Shown here: in pieces, positions 61,249 to 64,000 of the stretch
Position numbering within the stretch: the stretch's first letter is position 1
Layout of the letters: each line of letters starts with the position of its first letter
DNA from: Antrihabitans cavernicola
GTDB taxonomy: Bacteria > Actinomycetota > Actinomycetes > Mycobacteriales > Mycobacteriaceae
Assembly: GCF_008297975.1 (NCBI RefSeq)
Contig: NZ_VLNY01000002.1
Coordinates: 372,001-436,000, forward strand
Reading direction: 5' to 3'
DNA: 64,000 bases
Notes under the pieces: model-generated
The model's input: the letters and a program-made list of their open reading frames with translations, nothing else
The model's database searches: none
What the model was told of the DNA's origin: nothing
Made by a program: the position numbers and the translations under genes

Positions 61249-62157
61249 GTGTCCGTACTCGGGATCGCCCCGACGTCCGACTTCAGCGATTGGCTGCGCT
61301 CGCAGGGGCTCGAAGTCGTATTGCTGATACTCGGTGCTGCCCTGGTCGGGCGGTTCGTGACGTGGGCACGGACGCGGATCACCGATCAGATCGACCAGAG
61401 TTTCCAACACAGCGATCAGCTGGTGCGTACCGAGTCGGCGAAGCATCGGCAGGCGCTGGCGCAGGTGGCGTCGTGGGTGTTGCTGTCGATCATCTACATC
61501 TTGGTCGCGATGGCTGTGCTGAAGCGATTGGGCTTCGAGCTCGCAGGTCTCGTTGCGCCTGCCGCTGTGCTCGGCGCGGCGCTGGGTTTCGGTGCCCAGC
61601 GGATCGTGCAGGATTTGCTCGCGGGCTTCTTCATCATCACCGAACGTCAGTACGGGTTCGGCGACGTGGTCGAGGTTGCGGTGACCGGATCGGCCGAGGC
61701 GGCGTCGGGCATCGTCGAGGACGTGACGCTTCGGGTCACCAAACTGCGTTCGGCCGACGGTGAAGTGATCATCGTGCCCAACGGTCAGATCGTGAAAGTG
61801 ACCAACCTGTCGAAGGATTGGGCGCGGGCGGTGGTGGACGTTCCGGTGCCCGCATCGGCCGATATCAACCACGTCAACGAGATCCTGCACGACGTCGGGA
61901 CCAAGGCGTTTCAGGATCGGCGGCTCAAGCCGTTGCTGCTGGACGAGCCGAGTGTGATGGGCGTGGAGAGCCTGGACATCGATCAGGTCAACATTCGAAT
62001 GGTGGCGCGGACGTTGCCGGGCAAGCAGTTTCAGGTCGGACGCGATCTGCGCGTCCGGGTGGCGGCGGCCTTGCGGCGTGAGGGGCTTGGATCGGCGGCT
62101 GCAGAGATGACGGCTATTCCATTGACGGACGGCGACCAGGCGGGTGATCCGGTATGA
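61249..62157 (+). CDS. MscS-family mechanosensitive channel
   Basis: 302 residues. An N-terminal membrane helix (LEVVLLILGAALVGRFVTWARTRI), a second helix (VASWVLLSIIYILVAMAVLKRLG) and the pore helix APAAVLGAALGFGAQRIVQDLLAGFFIITERQYGFGDVV carry the Ala/Gly packing pattern and Gly-rich kink of MscS. The beta domain then has ADGEVIIVPNGQIVKVTNLSKDW. It should release solutes on osmotic downshock. GTG at 61249 immediately follows the prfB stop, so translation is probably coupled. The next gene overlaps by 4 bases. Confidence 0.93.
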   Translation: MSVLGIAPTSDFSDWLRSQGLEVVLLILGAALVGRFVTWARTRITDQIDQSFQHSDQLVRTESAKHRQALAQVASWVLLSIIYILVAMAVLKRLGFELAGLVAPAAVLGAALGFGAQRIVQDLLAGFFIITERQYGFGDVVEVAVTGSAEAASGIVEDVTLRVTKLRSADGEVIIVPNGQIVKVTNLSKDWARAVVDVPVPASADINHVNEILHDVGTKAFQDRRLKPLLLDEPSVMGVESLDIDQVNIRMVARTLPGKQFQVGRDLRVRVAAALRREGLGSAAAEMTAIPLTDGDQAGDPV

Positions 62158-62372
62158 AGCCACGCAGGTCGACGCTGATCATGATCGCGGTGTGGATCGC
62201 ACTGCTCGCGCTGTACTTCCTGGTGCGCCCGACTCCACCCAAGCCTGTCCAGGTTGTCCCGGTCGTTCCTGCCGCAACCGCGCCCGCGGCGGTGGAACCG
62301 ACGGCTGCGCCCTCAACGACGGTCACACCGACCATTTCGCCCACAACGACCGCGACGAACCCGGGCGGCTAG
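62154..62372 (+). CDS. Small single-pass membrane protein with Pro/Thr-rich tail
   Basis: 72 residues. A short basic start (MKPRRST), one membrane helix ([17 protein letters not shown]) and a Pro/Ala/Thr-rich extracytoplasmic tail. The ATG overlaps the mscS stop (ATGA, 62154-62157). A similar small proline-rich membrane gene lies between the mscS-like gene and ftsE in M. tuberculosis (Rv3103c, from memory). A link to FtsEX or to the channel is possible, but no function is known. Confidence 0.82.
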   Translation: MKPRRSTLIMIAVWIALLALYFLVRPTPPKPVQVVPVVPAATAPAAVEPTAAPSTTVTPTISPTTTATNPGG

Positions 62373-62427
62373 CCGAGGGTCGTCGGATTCCGAGGTCAGG
62401 GCCGCTGAGCAGCTAAGCTGGCTCTCC

Positions 62428-63117
62428 GTGATCAGCCTCCAGAATGTCTCCAAGTCCTACAAGACGTCCAGCAGGCCTGCTTTGGACAAGGTGAGCGTCG
62501 AGGTGGAGAAGGGCGAGTTCGTCTTCATCATCGGTCCGTCCGGGTCGGGTAAGTCGACGTTCATGCGTCTGCTGCTCAAGGAAGAGGCGCCGACGTCGGG
62601 CGACATCAAGGTGGCCGATTTTCATGTCAACAAGTTGTCCGGCCGGCGGGTGCCGAAGCTGCGGCAGCGAATCGGTTGCGTGTTCCAGGATTTCCGGCTG
62701 CTACAGCAGAAGTCGGTAGAGCAGAACGTCGCCTTTGCCCTCGAGGTGATCGGGAAGCCGCGTTCGGTTATTCAGCGGACCGTTCCCGAGGTGCTGGAAC
62801 TGGTCGGCCTCTCCGGCAAGGCCGATCGGTTGCCGACCGAACTGTCCGGCGGTGAGCAGCAGCGCGTCGCCATCGCGCGGGCGTTCGTGAACCGGCCGTT
62901 GCTGCTGTTGGCGGACGAGCCCACCGGCAACCTGGACCCAGATACCAGCCAAGACATCATGCTGCTGCTCGAGCGGATCAACCGAACCGGAACGACGGTT
63001 CTGATGGCCACTCACGACAACCACATCGTCGACTCGATGCGCAGGCGAGTGGTGGAACTCGACCTCGGACGAGTTGTTCGCGACGACGCGAGAGGCGTCT
63101 ACGGCGTCGGCAGATAG
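62428..63117 (+). CDS. ftsE: Cell division ATP-binding protein FtsE
   Basis: 229-residue ABC ATPase. Walker A is [11 protein letters not shown], the Q-loop lies in [12 protein letters not shown], the signature is [14 protein letters not shown], Walker B is [14 protein letters not shown] and the H-loop is [10 protein letters not shown]. FtsE pairs with the membrane protein FtsX to activate peptidoglycan hydrolases (RipC-type) at the septum. GTG at 62428 begins [20 protein letters not shown], the usual N-terminus. ftsX starts 55 bases downstream. Confidence 0.96.
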   Translation: MISLQNVSKSYKTSSRPALDKVSVEVEKGEFVFIIGPSGSGKSTFMRLLLKEEAPTSGDIKVADFHVNKLSGRRVPKLRQRIGCVFQDFRLLQQKSVEQNVAFALEVIGKPRSVIQRTVPEVLELVGLSGKADRLPTELSGGEQQRVAIARAFVNRPLLLLADEPTGNLDPDTSQDIMLLLERINRTGTTVLMATHDNHIVDSMRRRVVELDLGRVVRDDARGVYGVGR

Positions 63118-63172
63118 CCGACCCGACAACCACTCCCGCTCTCACTGACACTCGAAGGACAGCGAACCCCTT

Positions 63173-64000
63173 ATGCGCGCTAGCTTCATATTCGGCGAGG
63201 TCTTCCGCGGCCTGCGTCGAAACATCACCATGACCATCGCGATGATTCTCACCACCGCGATCTCGCTCGCCCTTTTCGGCGGCGGGTTGCTGGTGGTGCA
63301 GATGGCAGGCAAGACGCAGCAGATCTTCCTCGACCGCGTCGAGGTGCAGATCTACCTGACCAACGACGTGTCCGACGGCGACGCCAACTGCGAGCAGGAT
63401 CTGTGCAAGGGCCTGCGCGCGGCTCTGGAGAGCACGCCCGGAGTGGTTGCTGTCCAGTATCTGAACAAGGCGGACGCGCTGAAGGACGCCAAGGAGCGCA
63501 CCTTCAAGAACTACCCGGAGTACGGCGACCTGGTCAGCGACAACGCGCTGCCCGCGTCGTTCAAGGTGAAGATGAGTGATCCCGAGCGATACGGAGTCAT
63601 CTTCGACGCCTTCAACAAACGGCCCGGCGTCGCCAGCATTCTGAATCAGAAGGAGCTGGTCGATCGACTGGTCAGCGTCTTCAACGGCCTGCGCAACGCA
63701 GCCTTTGCATTGGCGCTCGTCCAAGCGTTCGCCGCGCTGTTGCTGATCGCCAACATGGTGCAGATCGCGGCGTTCACCAGACGAACCGAAGTCGGGATCA
63801 TGCGACTGGTCGGCGCGACCCGTTGGTATACGCAGTTGCCGTTCCTCTTGGAGGCGGTGGTCGCTGCGATCATCGGGTCGGTACTCGCCATCATCGGCTT
63901 GTTCGTGGCGAAACCGTTGGTGATCGACGGCGTGCTGGGGGACCTCTACAACGTCAACGTGTTCGCCAAGATCACGAATGGCGACATTCTCTTGATCTCA
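63173..64000 (+). CDS. ftsX: Cell division protein FtsX (C-terminus cut by window edge)
   Basis: About 276 residues visible. An N-terminal cytoplasmic stretch and first helix (NITMTIAMILTTAISLALFGGGLLVV) precede the extracellular domain (VQIYLTNDVSDGDANCEQDLCKGL), which contains a cysteine pair. The second helix is ALALVQAFAALLLIANMVQIAAF, and the EVGIMRLVGATRWYTQLPFLLEAVVAA permease segment follows. FtsX passes the ATPase signal of FtsE to cell-wall hydrolases outside. The fourth membrane helix lies beyond position 64000. Confidence 0.94.
   Translation, partial: MRASFIFGEVFRGLRRNITMTIAMILTTAISLALFGGGLLVVQMAGKTQQIFLDRVEVQIYLTNDVSDGDANCEQDLCKGLRAALESTPGVVAVQYLNKADALKDAKERTFKNYPEYGDLVSDNALPASFKVKMSDPERYGVIFDAFNKRPGVASILNQKELVDRLVSVFNGLRNAAFALALVQAFAALLLIANMVQIAAFTRRTEVGIMRLVGATRWYTQLPFLLEAVVAAIIGSVLAIIGLFVAKPLVIDGVLGDLYNVNVFAKITNGDILLIS

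Overview
The window is G+C-rich DNA from a mycolic-acid-type actinobacterium, most likely Rhodococcus or a close relative in the Mycobacteriales. This rests on the gene set (AdnAB, UvrD2, mycoredoxin, WhiB7 with an attenuated leader, an Rpf, UPF0182, FtsEX next to prfB), on frequent GTG/TTG starts, and on a gene order that, as far as I recall, follows the Mycobacterium tuberculosis block around Rv3193c-Rv3205c and the prfB-ftsE-ftsX block. I cannot name the species. No prophage, insertion sequence or CRISPR array was seen.

Layout. 1-2.9 kb: a compact leftward operon of a CmtR-like metal sensor, a short cation-efflux protein, an alpha/beta hydrolase, an alkyltransferase-like DNA repair protein, a thioesterase and a truncated MobA-like protein. 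3.0-10.9 kb: rightward adnA-adnB, coupled to an M43-type metalloprotease and a small unknown. 10.9-19 kb: DoxX-like protein, RCK potassium channel, nudC, an HxlR regulator divergent from a dehalogenase-like hydrolase, mycoredoxin, and an SRPBCC-EVE-MarR-uvrD2 row with a probable leaderless promoter. 19.0-19.9 kb: whiB7 with a WhiB7-type promoter, a 75-codon upstream ORF and an intrinsic terminator ahead of the gene. 19.9-29.6 kb: ABC1 kinase, a ThiF/TOMM-like protein, a secreted protein, an ICMT-like methyltransferase, a DUF2342 protein, a PDZ-Lon protease, a PPA1309-family protein and UPF0182.

29.6-36.5 kb: an rpf gene with a long leader and MtrA-like direct repeats, initiator tRNA, a hydrolase, and then the most striking locus: a family 2A encapsulin shell gene overlapping a cysteine desulfurase gene whose long disordered N-terminus carries repeated motifs (encapsulation signal), followed by an EamA exporter; then a cytochrome P450. 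36.5-45.3 kb: aspA, two tandem PBP4-type lipoproteins, an autoregulated MerR protein, an SDR, a membrane pseudokinase and a CBS protein. 45.3-53.2 kb: a membrane-anchored HNH nuclease, two acyl-CoA synthetases and two acyl-CoA dehydrogenases behind a palindromic operator. 53.3-64 kb: DUF1304, a GT39 protein, carboxylesterase, hisN, metallophosphoesterase, carbonic anhydrase, sulfotransferase, then prfB-mscS-small membrane protein-ftsE-ftsX (ftsX cut by the window edge).

The main themes are genome maintenance (AdnAB, UvrD2, ATL, NudC), antibiotic/redox stress (WhiB7, mycoredoxin), envelope growth and division (Rpf, PBP4 pair, FtsEX, pseudokinase), sulfur storage or mobilisation in a protein nanocompartment, and fatty-acid degradation.
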